Source: Daejeonella rubra (lineage in GTDB: Bacteria; Bacteroidota; Bacteroidia; Sphingobacteriales; Sphingobacteriaceae). Taken from it: DNA of 64,000 bases. Below are positions 1 to 8,075 of the stretch, one piece after another (within the stretch, counting starts at the first letter, position 1; every line of letters begins with the position of its first letter). The notes beneath the pieces are model-generated. The model had not been told where the DNA came from. It did no database searches and was given only the letters and a program-made list of their open reading frames with translations. The position numbers and the translations under genes were made by a program. Where the stretch lies: contig NZ_FNHH01000010.1 in NCBI RefSeq assembly GCF_900103545.1, forward strand, positions 1-64,000. The letters are read 5' to 3'.

Positions 1-41
1 GCCAGGAAGAAAATTTCTGTAATTTTATCAAGAGTAAGCAT
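1..41 (-). mobile_element. IS982-type transposase, first 13 codons only (cut by window edge)
   Basis: Read on the minus strand, an ATG at 41-39 opens a frame MLTLDKITEIFFL that runs off the window. This resembles the N-terminus of IS982-family transposases of Bacteroidota, which begin with a similar KxTEIF motif. The gene lies directly downstream of a shortened TetR gene, which fits an insertion that cut the regulator. The IS terminal repeat was not identified; it should lie between about 42 and 158. The call rests on 13 residues only, so it is tentative. Confidence 0.45.
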
Positions 42-155
42 AGATTATTTGTTTTAAATTCGACACTTAAATATAATAAAATATGCTTACTTATTCATTA
101 TCAAATAGTTATAAACTAAAAATAATTCTTGAAAATCTGATTTCTTATATCGAAC

Positions 156-545
156 TCACGTTAAATTATTATGAATGGTGGTAAATAAATGTTTTTCACG
201 AAAATCTTTAAAATATATCCAGGCATTGGGATGATATTTTTGCAGATCATAGAATAATGTAGCATTCATATTAGATAATTGTTCCTTCATATTTGTTACA
301 ACGAAGAAGACTTCGTGAACAGCATTCTCTGCACACTCAATATTATCTCTGATAAGGCATTTTTGAGAGTTAAGTTTAATTTCAATCACAATGTTCACGA
401 TCTCATTTTTATCACTAAAGTGACTGTAAATCGTTTTCTTAGACATCCCCAAATGCTTTGCGATATCATCCATTGTAACACTCTTAAAGCCATACTGGCA
501 GAAAAGCTTGTCAGACTCAGCAATTATATACTCTTTTACGTCCAA
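156..545 (-). CDS. TetR/AcrR-family transcriptional regulator, probably C-terminally truncated
   Basis: The product is 129 aa. Residues 1-50 form a typical TetR helix-turn-helix (YGFKSVTMDDIAKHLGMSKK, then TIYSHF). TetR proteins are usually 190-220 aa, so most of the ligand-binding/dimerisation domain is missing: the frame stops at a TGA at 156-158 and the probable IS982 transposase begins about 115 bp further on. The start codon is TTG at 545, because an in-frame TAA lies two codons upstream and no ATG is available. The DNA-binding half is intact, so a short product could still bind DNA. Loss of function by insertion is the simpler reading. Regulated genes are unknown; purB is divergent. Confidence 0.75.
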   Translation of the reverse strand: MDVKEYIIAESDKLFCQYGFKSVTMDDIAKHLGMSKKTIYSHFSDKNEIVNIVIEIKLNSQKCLIRDNIECAENAVHEVFFVVTNMKEQLSNMNATLFYDLQKYHPNAWIYFKDFREKHLFTTIHNNLT

Positions 546-718
546 TTGTTATTCTTTTTTTATCCGGCGTAAAACTATGGAAACATTTTAAAATTCCAAA
601 GTTTCCTGAAAATATATTTCCTGTAAGAATAAAAGATTGAATACAAATACTCAGGGATGACAAATACAGGATCTATACGATATAGTTCAAAAATCGTAAC
701 TTCGCAAAAAACCGATAT

Positions 719-2083
719 ATGAAATTATCCGCATTATCTGCCATCTCTCCTATAGATGGCCGCTATCACAATTCTACAAAAGAATTGTCATCATACTTCT
801 CAGAAGCTGCATTGATCAAATTCAGGGTATATGTGGAAATAGAGTATTTTATTTCACTTTGTGAATTACCATTACCACAGTTGAAGCATTTTAATCATGC
901 TAATTTTGAATCCTTAAGAGCTGTATACAATAATTTTACTGATTCGGATGCTGAAGCAGTTAAGCAAATAGAAAAAACAACAAACCATGATGTGAAGGCT
1001 GTTGAATATTTCATAAAAGATAAGTTCTCAGAATTGGGATTGGATGAGCACAAGGAATTTATTCATTTCGGGCTTACCTCTCAGGATATCAATAATACTG
1101 CTATTCCTCACTCTTTTAAATTATCTATCCATAACTCATATCTACCAACAATTAATGAATTACTTATTCATTTAAAGGGACGTGTGTCGGAATGGTCAGA
1201 AATACCAATGCTGGCACATACTCATGGACAACCTGCTTCGCCAACACTTTTGGGAAAAGAATTGCAGGTATTTGTGGAGCGAATTGAGGCTCAGTTAGTT
1301 CAATTAAAGGCCATTCCCTATTCTGCCAAGTTCGGTGGAGCTACCGGAAATTTCAACGCCCATCATGTTGCCTACCCGGCCATAAACTGGACAGAGTTTG
1401 CAAATAAGTTTGTAAATGAGCGTTTAAAGCTTAACCGATCGCAATACACCACTCAGATTGAACATTATGATAATTTCGCGGCACATTGTGATGCCATGAA
1501 ACGTATCAATAATATACTAATTGATCTAAACAGGGATATGTGGTCATATATATCCATGAATTATTTTAAGCAGCAAATAAAAGCCGGCGAAGTTGGATCA
1601 TCTGCAATGCCACATAAGGTTAACCCAATTGATTTTGAAAATTCTGAGGGTAATTTAGGTTTAGCCAATGCTATTTTTGAGCATCTCGCCGCAAAGCTTC
1701 CTGTTTCACGACTTCAGCGTGATCTAACTGATTCAACCGTACTCAGAAATATTGGAGTACCGGTTGCTCATACCCTGATCGCATTGAAATCAACCTTAAG
1801 AGGTTTCAATAAACTATTACTGAATGAATCAGCAATTAATGCAGATCTGGAAGCTAACTGGCCTGTAGTTGCAGAAGCTATTCAGACCATTTTGAGAAGA
1901 GAAGGTTATCCTAATCCATACGAAGCTCTCAAAGATCTAACGCGTACCAATCAGCAAATTAACAGGAATACTATCGCTGAATTTGTTGACAGGCTTGACA
2001 TTTCAGATCAGGTAAAGGCAGAACTTAAATCTATTTCACCTGCTAATTACACAGGGATTCAGGCAGTCATTCACGTGTCATAA
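719..2083 (+). CDS. purB: Adenylosuccinate lyase
   Basis: A 454-aa cytoplasmic enzyme of purine synthesis. It cleaves SAICAR to AICAR and adenylosuccinate to AMP, releasing fumarate in both. The length matches the long PurB group. Visible family features are the N-terminal SPIDGRY motif, the TSQDINNTA segment near residue 120, the AHTHGQPASPT histidine motif near 165, and the signature loop GSSAMPHKVNPIDFEN near residue 293, which holds the catalytic serine. The ATG at 719 directly precedes the conserved N-terminus. It is divergent from the TetR gene, and nifU-like nfu follows 59 bp downstream on the same strand. Confidence 0.97.
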   Translation: MKLSALSAISPIDGRYHNSTKELSSYFSEAALIKFRVYVEIEYFISLCELPLPQLKHFNHANFESLRAVYNNFTDSDAEAVKQIEKTTNHDVKAVEYFIKDKFSELGLDEHKEFIHFGLTSQDINNTAIPHSFKLSIHNSYLPTINELLIHLKGRVSEWSEIPMLAHTHGQPASPTLLGKELQVFVERIEAQLVQLKAIPYSAKFGGATGNFNAHHVAYPAINWTEFANKFVNERLKLNRSQYTTQIEHYDNFAAHCDAMKRINNILIDLNRDMWSYISMNYFKQQIKAGEVGSSAMPHKVNPIDFENSEGNLGLANAIFEHLAAKLPVSRLQRDLTDSTVLRNIGVPVAHTLIALKSTLRGFNKLLLNESAINADLEANWPVVAEAIQTILRREGYPNPYEALKDLTRTNQQINRNTIAEFVDRLDISDQVKAELKSISPANYTGIQAVIHVS

Positions 2084-2097
2084 CTTTATTTGATCAG

Positions 2098-2111
2098 ATT
2101 CGACACTTAAA
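2098..2111. repeat. 14-bp word shared with position 58-71
   Basis: The word attcgacacttaaa occurs here, between purB and the Nfu gene, and again at 58-71 next to the IS982-type start, in the same orientation. An exact 14-mer repeated within 2 kb is more than expected by chance, but AT-rich sequence lowers the bar. It could be a promoter element or an IS target/end. No function is assigned. Confidence 0.3.
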
Positions 2112-2142
2112 AAATGTTAATTTTGTATATAATCTTATTATT

Positions 2143-2706
2143 ATGAGTACTGCAGCTTCAACAACAAACGTATATACAGAAATTACCCCCAACCCCGCAA
2201 CGCGTAAGTTTTTAGTAAATAAACTATTAACTAATAACAGCATTGACTTTGCAACAAAGGAAAGTGCTGAAAAATCACATTTTGCAAGGGAACTATTTAA
2301 ATTCAATTTCGTAACCGGCGTTTTTTTCGCCAGTAATTTTGTTACGATTACTAAATCTGAAACAGCAAGCTGGGAAGATATTGAACCAATTTTAAAAGAA
2401 TTTGTCAAAGGTGCTGTCGAGTCAGAACTAAATATAGTAGAGAAGGAAGAAGCATTAGCAAGTTTTGAAGGTTCAGAAACTGAAATAAAAATTCAGCAGA
2501 TACTACATGATTATGTTCGCCCGGCAGTTGAACAGGATGGCGGTGCGATCAGTTACAGATCATTTAAAGAAGGAATTGTTACCGTTGAACTCAGAGGCTC
2601 TTGTAGCGGATGTCCGTCATCGACAATAACTCTTAAGTCTGGGATTGAAAATTTACTAAAACGTATGGTTCCTGAAGTTACAGAAGTAGTTTCGGAAGCT
2701 TTATAA
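2143..2706 (+). CDS. NifU/Nfu-type iron-sulfur cluster scaffold protein
   Basis: 187 aa with two domains. Residues 1-90 match the Nfu N-terminal domain (TPNPATRKFLVNK, WEDIEPILKEF). Residues 105-187 are the NifU C-terminal domain with the cluster-binding CSGC motif and the typical VRPAVEQDGG segment. Proteins of this layout carry a transient 4Fe-4S cluster between subunits and hand it to apo-enzymes in the cytoplasm. The gene follows purB by 59 bp and ends just before a good hairpin terminator, so it is the last gene of this plus-strand unit. MtaB, encoded nearby, is a typical Fe-S client, but a direct link is inference. Confidence 0.93.
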   Translation: MSTAASTTNVYTEITPNPATRKFLVNKLLTNNSIDFATKESAEKSHFARELFKFNFVTGVFFASNFVTITKSETASWEDIEPILKEFVKGAVESELNIVEKEEALASFEGSETEIKIQQILHDYVRPAVEQDGGAISYRSFKEGIVTVELRGSCSGCPSSTITLKSGIENLLKRMVPEVTEVVSEAL

Positions 2707-2728
2707 AGAATATTAAATCATTTTAAAG

Positions 2729-2755
2729 AAGCTCTGATAGTTCAGGGCTTTTTTT
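2729..2755 (+). terminator. Rho-independent terminator after the Nfu gene
   Basis: Stem aagctctga / ttcagggctt with a 3-base loop and one G-U pair, followed by a T run. It sits 22 bp after the Nfu stop and 12 bp before the end of the convergent heme-binding gene. Confidence 0.75.
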
Positions 2756-2767
2756 ATGTTCAGATTT

Positions 2768-3235
2768 TTATTTAATATTAGGCTTAATCTGATTTCTAAG
2801 TTCTTTTGCCCAGGTGATTATTTCTGTTTTCTGGGCTTCTGATAATTTTGCATTTCCATGTATCAGTGTGTAGGACTTTAATGGCATTTCTCCTTCCTGA
2901 ATTACTTCTATTACCTCTTCCAGTTTATGATCCGCTTTTTTAGGGGTATAACTTGCAAATTCAGAGAAATTCAATTCAGATTTAGCTTTATTAACATGAT
3001 CTGCAAGCCACCAGGCAACAGGTTGTATTTCTGCGTACCATGGGTAAACTGTGTTATTTGAGTGACAATCATAACAGGATGTACGAATCAGCTGTTTGGT
3101 ACTGTCTGATGCCTGAAAATTTGCAAAAATATCATTTGGGCTTGGCGCACTTGACTGATTTTTTGCAGGTTTAATGAACTGAATGATTATTAAAACTCCC
3201 AATAGAGCTATTAATATTTTTTTAGTGATTGACAT
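2768..3235 (-). CDS. Heme-binding-domain (Haem_bd) exported protein
   Basis: 155 aa. Residues 1-20 are a hydrophobic N-terminal anchor or signal (ILIALLGVLIIIQFI). The rest matches the Haem_bd domain: a CYDCHSN motif near residue 54, the NTVYPWYAEIQPVAWW segment and a following helix. The CxxCH suggests covalent c-type heme attachment in the periplasm. Members of this family are common in Bacteroidota and their electron partner is generally not known. The gene is convergent with the Nfu gene and shares the intergenic terminator. Start: ATG at 3235, directly before the hydrophobic segment. Confidence 0.88.
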   Translation of the reverse strand: MSITKKILIALLGVLIIIQFIKPAKNQSSAPSPNDIFANFQASDSTKQLIRTSCYDCHSNNTVYPWYAEIQPVAWWLADHVNKAKSELNFSEFASYTPKKADHKLEEVIEVIQEGEMPLKSYTLIHGNAKLSEAQKTEIITWAKELRNQIKPNIK

Positions 3236-3270
3236 AATCGTTCGAGCTATAAATTAACATTAATGTAAAT

Positions 3271-4062
3271 TTAATTAAAATATTGCTTGATTATATTCAC
3301 AAATTCTTCTGAAATATGCCCATTTGTTGCAATTATTTCTCTTCTTAAGATACACTGATCACCCCCTTTAAAATCAAAAATATGACCACCTGCCTCTCTT
3401 ACGAGGACGATACCTGCGGCTACATCGTATGAGTTTAGATTGTACTCGAAATATCCATCAAACCTCCCGCTAGCTACATAGGCAAGATCAATTGCAGCAG
3501 AGCCTATTCGGCGAATTCCATGGCATTTTTGCATTAATACCCTTAATACATTCAAATAAGGTTCCATATCTGCGAATTCATAAAAAGGAAACCCGGTTGC
3601 CAGTAATGTATTCTCAATTGCTGGTGCTTTAGATACTGAGATACGCTTATTATTCAAATAAGCGCCTCCATTTTTCCATGCTGAAAAACATTCGTCCCTA
3701 TTGATCTCATAAACTACTCCTAAAACAAGCTCCTCATCACATTGAAGAGCAATGCTGACAGAGAAAGTTGGAACTCCATGAATAAAATTGGTGGTTCCAT
3801 CCAAAGGGTCAATAATCCAATTGTATTTTTCACCTTTTTTACTGCTGGTTTTTTCTTCCGTAACGAAACCTGCTTCCGGTAATAAGGCAGAAAGACCTTT
3901 AACAAGTCTAATTTCAGCTGTTTTATCTACATAGGACACCATATCATGTAATCCCTTGTATTCTACGTTGTCACGATCAAACACAAGCGCTTCAGCACGG
4001 ATAAATTTTCCAACTTCTTTTGCTAATGAAATTACTTCCCCGGTAAGTTTAGAAAGTTCCAT
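3271..4062 (-). CDS. Inositol monophosphatase family protein
   Basis: 263 aa, the usual length for this Mg-dependent phosphatase family. The key motifs are present: the metal-binding TEEK near residue 70, WIIDPLDGTTNFIHG near residues 82-96, and a late segment ending SYDVAAGIVLVREAGG near 208 that contains the third metal aspartate. It hydrolyses myo-inositol 1-phosphate or related sugar phosphates in the cytoplasm; the true substrate cannot be told from sequence. It starts 3 bp downstream of the lgt stop, so the two are very likely co-transcribed. Confidence 0.93.
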   Translation of the reverse strand: MELSKLTGEVISLAKEVGKFIRAEALVFDRDNVEYKGLHDMVSYVDKTAEIRLVKGLSALLPEAGFVTEEKTSSKKGEKYNWIIDPLDGTTNFIHGVPTFSVSIALQCDEELVLGVVYEINRDECFSAWKNGGAYLNNKRISVSKAPAIENTLLATGFPFYEFADMEPYLNVLRVLMQKCHGIRRIGSAAIDLAYVASGRFDGYFEYNLNSYDVAAGIVLVREAGGHIFDFKGGDQCILRREIIATNGHISEEFVNIIKQYFN

Positions 4063-4065
4063 AGA

Positions 4066-5226
4066 TCAGGAAACAGCGTATTTATTTCCATTCTTCATGG
4101 ACCAGAATATACCTGCAATGCCCAAAAGAACCAGAATTGTTGAAATAAGTTCAGCCTGAGTAAAACTTAAACCCAATGCATGATATTTTGAGTTAACCCG
4201 AATCGATTCAATAAGAAAACGTTCTATTCCATTAAATATCAAATAGATAGACCACATCAAACCCGGAGTCTTTATTTTATGTCTGAAACCCCACAATAAA
4301 GCGAAAATCGCTAAACCCATTAAAACCTCATAAAAAGGGGTTGGAAAGACTGGCAATGGTAATTCATTACAAAAAGGGCCAATACAACCGGGAATTGGAA
4401 CACCTTCTCCTACCACATTATGAGGATATTTGAATGCCCAAACCCAATCCGGAGCCCAGCTTAACCAGGCAGGTTTTGTAGCCAGGTTCACTATACCCCA
4501 ATCACCATCACCAGAAAGCTGGCAACCAATACGACCTACAGCATAGGCGAGCATCATTCCGGGGCCAGCAATATCAAGCATATGGATCCACTTGACACCG
4601 TATTTATTGGCATGATAAAGCACTGCTCCCCCACCCATTATCAAACCACCGTAAAAGGTAAGTCCGCTGAAAGATAAAAGCCCCCCAATCGGATCTTTTA
4701 CAAAATCATCCCAGTATTCGAAATTGTGAAATAATTTAGCCCCCAGAAATCCCCAGATAGCTGCCCACATTAATAAGGTGCCCATGATCTGGTAAGGATG
4801 TACTGTTTCTTTAACAATTTTAGGATGGCTTAACTTTTCCTTTTTATTCTCAGCATATGCCCAATAAACAAATAAAGCAGCGAAAATCAATCCTCCCAAA
4901 AAACTACCTCTGGTTGAGAGGATAAATTCCTGTGGACTTGCAACAAAAGCAGTATAGTTTAGAAGTCCGTCAAGAAGTTTATACCCAACAAAAAAGCCGA
5001 ATACTCCATTTAAAGCAAGATCCTGAATCGATGCGGGCTCTCCTATTTTAACATCCCTTGTAAAAGGATGAACAAGTCCAAGTTTCTCCTTTCTTTTAAA
5101 TTCCTGAGAAAGTGCCCAATAACCTGCTGCAAATGCGATTGCTACAAAAAAACCAAAGGTCTGGATCGGGAGAGGAATGTGTAAACCTGTTAAATATTCA
5201 ATCAGGTGCGTGATGGTTGGAAACAT
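4066..5226 (-). CDS. lgt: Prolipoprotein diacylglyceryl transferase
   Basis: 386 aa, integral inner-membrane enzyme. It transfers diacylglycerol from phosphatidylglycerol to the lipobox cysteine of prolipoproteins, the first step of lipoprotein maturation. The family signature GRIGCQLSGDGDWG appears near residue 233. Several hydrophobic segments are visible, including VGYKLLDGLLNY and MGGGAVLYH. It is about 90 residues longer than E. coli Lgt because of inserted loops, which is usual in Bacteroidota. The many lipoproteins predicted in this window (SusD proteins, cytochrome, VCBS protein) would be its clients. It precedes the inositol monophosphatase gene by 3 bp. Confidence 0.96.
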   Translation of the reverse strand: MFPTITHLIEYLTGLHIPLPIQTFGFFVAIAFAAGYWALSQEFKRKEKLGLVHPFTRDVKIGEPASIQDLALNGVFGFFVGYKLLDGLLNYTAFVASPQEFILSTRGSFLGGLIFAALFVYWAYAENKKEKLSHPKIVKETVHPYQIMGTLLMWAAIWGFLGAKLFHNFEYWDDFVKDPIGGLLSFSGLTFYGGLIMGGGAVLYHANKYGVKWIHMLDIAGPGMMLAYAVGRIGCQLSGDGDWGIVNLATKPAWLSWAPDWVWAFKYPHNVVGEGVPIPGCIGPFCNELPLPVFPTPFYEVLMGLAIFALLWGFRHKIKTPGLMWSIYLIFNGIERFLIESIRVNSKYHALGLSFTQAELISTILVLLGIAGIFWSMKNGNKYAVS

Positions 5227-5313
5227 ATATTTTGTCTAATCTTGAAAGGATATACAATGTTAAGCTAATCTATAAAATCTGGAGAGAATAATATGAAAAT
5301 GACCGAAAAGGTT

Positions 5314-6633
5314 TTAATGAACTAAGCTTTCAGCAGGCTCAGAGATTTCCATATCGCCATCAGATGCAATATTTTCAAACTTAATCTGTTTGATCTCATT
5401 AATAAGCAGAGGGTCGTAAGGTGCCTTAACTTTCACGTAATTACGGCTGAAGCCATGCATGAACCCATTCTTATGATCAGCTTCAAAAAGAACCTCGGTT
5501 GACTTTCCAATTTGTGTTTCGTAAAAAGCCCGGCGTTTTTTTTCTGATAATATATGAAGCATTTTACTTCGTTCTGCACGTACAGAACCTGGCACTGCTC
5601 CTTTCATCTCAGCAGCAGGAGTATTTTCACGTTCTGAATAGGTAAAAACATGCAGGTATGAAACTTCCAGCTCATTCAAAAAATTATAGGTGTCAAGAAA
5701 ATCATCATGTGTTTCGCCCGGAAAGCCTACAATTACATCTACACCAATGCAGCAATCAGGCATCAGGCTTTTAATGGTTGCAACTCTTTCTGAGTACAAT
5801 TCTCTTTTGTAGCGTCTGCGCATAAGAGCGAGAACTTTATTACAACCTGATTGTAAAGGAATATGGAAATGAGGAACAAACTTATTGGATTGAGATACAA
5901 ATTCTATGATCTCATTAGATAGCAAATTAGGTTCAATTGAAGATATCCTGATTCGGTCAATTCCTTCCACCTTGTCCAGAGACTGAATCAGATCGAAGAA
6001 TTTATCTTCACGAATACCATCTCTGATACCAAAATCGCCAAGATTTACACCTGTAAGTACAATTTCCTTCACACCAGATAATGCAATTTCATTTGCCTGA
6101 TCGATAACGTGAGCAATAGTATCACTTCTGCTCGCTCCTCTTGCTAATGGGATAGTGCAAAATGTGCAGGTATAATCACAACCATCCTGAACTTTTAAAA
6201 AGGTTCTGGTTCTTTCGCCAAAAGAATAGGACGAGATAAATTCTTTTGCCTCGGAAATATCCTGATTAAAGATCTGAGTTTTTTCCTGTTTGGTCAGGTC
6301 GGTAATATAATCGATGATCATGAATTTCTCTGCAGCACCGAGTACAATATCAACTCCAGGAATTTCTGAAATCTCTTTGGGTTTCAGCTGAGCATAACAT
6401 CCAACTACAGCGATATAGGCATTTGGAGAATGTTTTAATGCTTCTTTTACTACTTTACGGCATTTTTTATCTGCATGATCCGTAACTGAACAGGTATTTA
6501 TAAGATAAACATCTGCCTGATCGGTAAAGGGTACAGTTTCAAAGCCAGCATCATTGAATTGCCGTCCGATTGCCGAACTTTCAGAAAAATTAAGCTTACA
6601 GCCTAATGTATAAAATGCAACCTTTTTACTCAT
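5314..6633 (-). CDS. mtaB: tRNA t6A37 methylthiotransferase MtaB
   Basis: 439 aa radical-SAM enzyme that adds a methylthio group to N6-threonylcarbamoyladenosine-37 of tRNA. Domains in order: N-terminal UPF0004 domain with cluster cysteines (TLGCKLNFSES; INTCSVT; VVGCYAQ), radical-SAM core with C-x3-C-x2-C (CDYTCTFC) near residues 150-157, and a C-terminal TRAM-like domain. The opening TLGCKLN is typical of the MtaB rather than the MiaB or RimO group. Start: ATG at 6633. It is separated from lgt by 87 bp and is probably in the same direction of transcription. Confidence 0.94.
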   Translation of the reverse strand: MSKKVAFYTLGCKLNFSESSAIGRQFNDAGFETVPFTDQADVYLINTCSVTDHADKKCRKVVKEALKHSPNAYIAVVGCYAQLKPKEISEIPGVDIVLGAAEKFMIIDYITDLTKQEKTQIFNQDISEAKEFISSYSFGERTRTFLKVQDGCDYTCTFCTIPLARGASRSDTIAHVIDQANEIALSGVKEIVLTGVNLGDFGIRDGIREDKFFDLIQSLDKVEGIDRIRISSIEPNLLSNEIIEFVSQSNKFVPHFHIPLQSGCNKVLALMRRRYKRELYSERVATIKSLMPDCCIGVDVIVGFPGETHDDFLDTYNFLNELEVSYLHVFTYSERENTPAAEMKGAVPGSVRAERSKMLHILSEKKRRAFYETQIGKSTEVLFEADHKNGFMHGFSRNYVKVKAPYDPLLINEIKQIKFENIASDGDMEISEPAESLVH

Positions 6634-6703
6634 GATTCTGGCAAAGATAAGAAATGTGCCTGAAATGCTTAGTATGATACCTCAGCAATTGAATTAGCTA
6701 TAT

Positions 6704-7270
6704 TTATTGATCTCCCCAGCGATAGGAATCATGATTAAAACCAGCAAGATCTATAACTCTGTTCACAACAGTTTCAGCCACCTCTTCAATACTTTGAGGC
6801 AAACTGTAAAATGAAGGAGTTGCCGGACAAATGATTCCGCCTGCTTCAGTAACCGTTTTCATATTATTGATATGGATCAGGTTATAGGGACTTTCTCTTA
6901 CCACAAGGATCAGTTTACGCCTTTCTTTTAAAACTACATCGGCAGCACGGCTTATCAGATCATCAGAAATACCTCCTGCAATGCGGCCCAATGTTCCCAT
7001 CGAGCAGGGGCAAATGATCAGAGTATCGAAACCAGCAGAACCAGATGCGAAAGGCGCTGTGAAGTCTCTTTTATCAAAAAACTTATATCCATATCCACTG
7101 TAGGCATTATTACCAAGTTCATGAGTCCAGACATCTTTAGCATTATCCGACATAACGATTCCAAGATCGGCTATCTGATCTTTCAGGATTGTTAACTTAT
7201 CGAATAATACCTTCGCATATATAGAACCACTTGCCCCTGTTATAGCTACTGCAATCTTGCGCTTCTTCAT
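6704..7270 (-). CDS. ubiX: UbiX-family flavin prenyltransferase
   Basis: 188 aa flavoprotein. It prenylates FMN to make the cofactor of UbiD-type decarboxylases. The N-terminal AITGASGSIYAKVL motif (FMN/phosphate loop), the central CPCSMGTLGRIAGGISDDLI segment around residue 87 and VLVVRESP-like LVVRESPYNLIH near 125 are diagnostic. The start chosen is the ATG at 7270; a longer frame begins only with TTG. No ubiD partner is seen in this window. Bacteroidota lack ubiquinone, so the role may be in menaquinone or aromatic-acid metabolism. Confidence 0.93.
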   Translation of the reverse strand: MKKRKIAVAITGASGSIYAKVLFDKLTILKDQIADLGIVMSDNAKDVWTHELGNNAYSGYGYKFFDKRDFTAPFASGSAGFDTLIICPCSMGTLGRIAGGISDDLISRAADVVLKERRKLILVVRESPYNLIHINNMKTVTEAGGIICPATPSFYSLPQSIEEVAETVVNRVIDLAGFNHDSYRWGDQ

Positions 7271-7324
7271 TCTGGTTTTTAATTTATGTGAGGTTTTTAT
7301 CAATCTTTAATTTGGAAGAAAGAT

Positions 7325-7392
7325 AATCACTAGTGTCTGGATAAAAATGTAAATGATCAATTAAAATTAAAATCATCCCGCTCATGCCGCGG
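7325..7392 (+). repeat. 68-bp dispersed repeat, copy 1 (other copy at 28661-28728)
   Basis: This stretch matches 28661-28728 at about 61 of 68 positions, without gaps, starting aatcactagtgtctggataa and ending in cccgctcatgccgcgg. In copy 2 it forms the left end of a gene-free 0.74-kb element. Here only the end is found, between ubiX and the GIY-YIG element. The start (actagtgtccgg) looks like an IS or MITE terminal repeat; that is inference. Confidence 0.7.
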
Positions 7393-7475
7393 TCAATGTC
7401 AACCTGTAAACATATTTCAGGATTAAATCAAAAACTGTAAACTTTTTTTAGGACGATACAATTAAGTTAAGGATC

Positions 7476-8016
7476 GGGAGGTTCCCGCCTTCGCGGGAAT
7501 GACAAACAGATAGGGAGGAGAGGAGATTCCAGCCTTCGCTGGAATCGGCTCAGGTTACTTACTACTTTTAACGAACCAATCCACAGCAAGATCATACCAG
7601 TCAGGGTTATGTTTTTCAATTAAATTATTTTTCCAGGATCGTTGCCAGACCTTTAATTGTTTTTCCCTGGCGATAGCTAAGTTCACATCAGTAAATTTTT
7701 CATACCACACCAGAATATTGCAATTGTACTTACTCGTGAATCCATAAACGAGCTTTAGTTTATGCTCGTATACTCTTCTACGGATATTGTTAGTAAAACC
7801 GATATACAAAACGTTATGATATTTATTAGCAAGCATGTAAACAAAATATTCCCTCATTCCCCAAAATAGCAATCCGCGAAATACATAAAGAAAAAAAATG
7901 AGTAAAGGGTAACACTATCTATTATACGGTTCTGCATTGCGATTCCAGCGGAGGCTGGAATCTCCCCTCCCCCTAAACAACGCTTGTCATTCCAGCGAAG
8001 GCTGGAACCTCTCACC
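7476..8016. mobile_element. Palindrome-flanked GIY-YIG element with about 75-bp imperfect inverted ends
   Basis: A GIY-YIG nuclease gene is bracketed by two repeat blocks (7476-7550 and 7937-8016) that are imperfect reverse complements of each other. Each block holds two hairpins. Left: ttcccgc-cttc-gcgggaa at 7482-7499 and gattccagc-cttc-gctggaatc at 7525-7546. Right: gattccagc-ggag-gctggaatc at 7941-7962 and attccagc-gaag-gctggaa at 7989-8007. Loop sequences are CTTC on the left and its complement on the right, so the right block is inverted. The spacers also match (gaatgacaa next to the outer hairpin, and a purine-rich g-g-a-g stretch before the inner one). This looks like one unit rather than scattered repeats. 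Mobility is inferred, not shown. Confidence 0.6.
7555..7857 (-). CDS. GIY-YIG domain nuclease, small single-domain
   Basis: 100 aa consisting almost only of a GIY-YIG domain. FVYML (the GIY strand) is at residues 5-9, YIGFTNNIRRRVYEH (YIG strand plus the catalytic arginine helix) follows, and REKQLKVWQR near 70-80 is the conserved C-terminal basic/glutamate helix. The family resembles YhbQ/UPF0213 and stand-alone homing-type nucleases. The start is the ATG at 7857; a longer frame would start with TTG. The gene stops 5 bp from the left repeat block and is flanked on both sides by inverted palindromes, which suggests that nuclease and repeats travel together. Substrate unknown. Confidence 0.88.
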   Translation of the reverse strand: MREYFVYMLANKYHNVLYIGFTNNIRRRVYEHKLKLVYGFTSKYNCNILVWYEKFTDVNLAIAREKQLKVWQRSWKNNLIEKHNPDWYDLAVDWFVKSSK

Positions 8017-8075
8017 ATATTCCACACAGCATCTTTGATCAAATATCTTTCAATTAACCGGTAAATAAAATTGAA

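Noticed and set aside
279..572. A 97-aa plus-strand frame opposite the TetR gene.
   Set aside because: It lies entirely over the TetR helix-turn-helix in antisense; the TetR reading is clearly the protein.
2094..2408. A 104-aa minus-strand frame opposite the Nfu gene.
   Set aside because: Antisense shadow of a well-matched gene.
7854..8042. A 62-aa frame on the minus strand across the right repeat block.
   Set aside because: It is made of the palindromic repeats and overlaps the GIY-YIG start; the composition is not protein-like.
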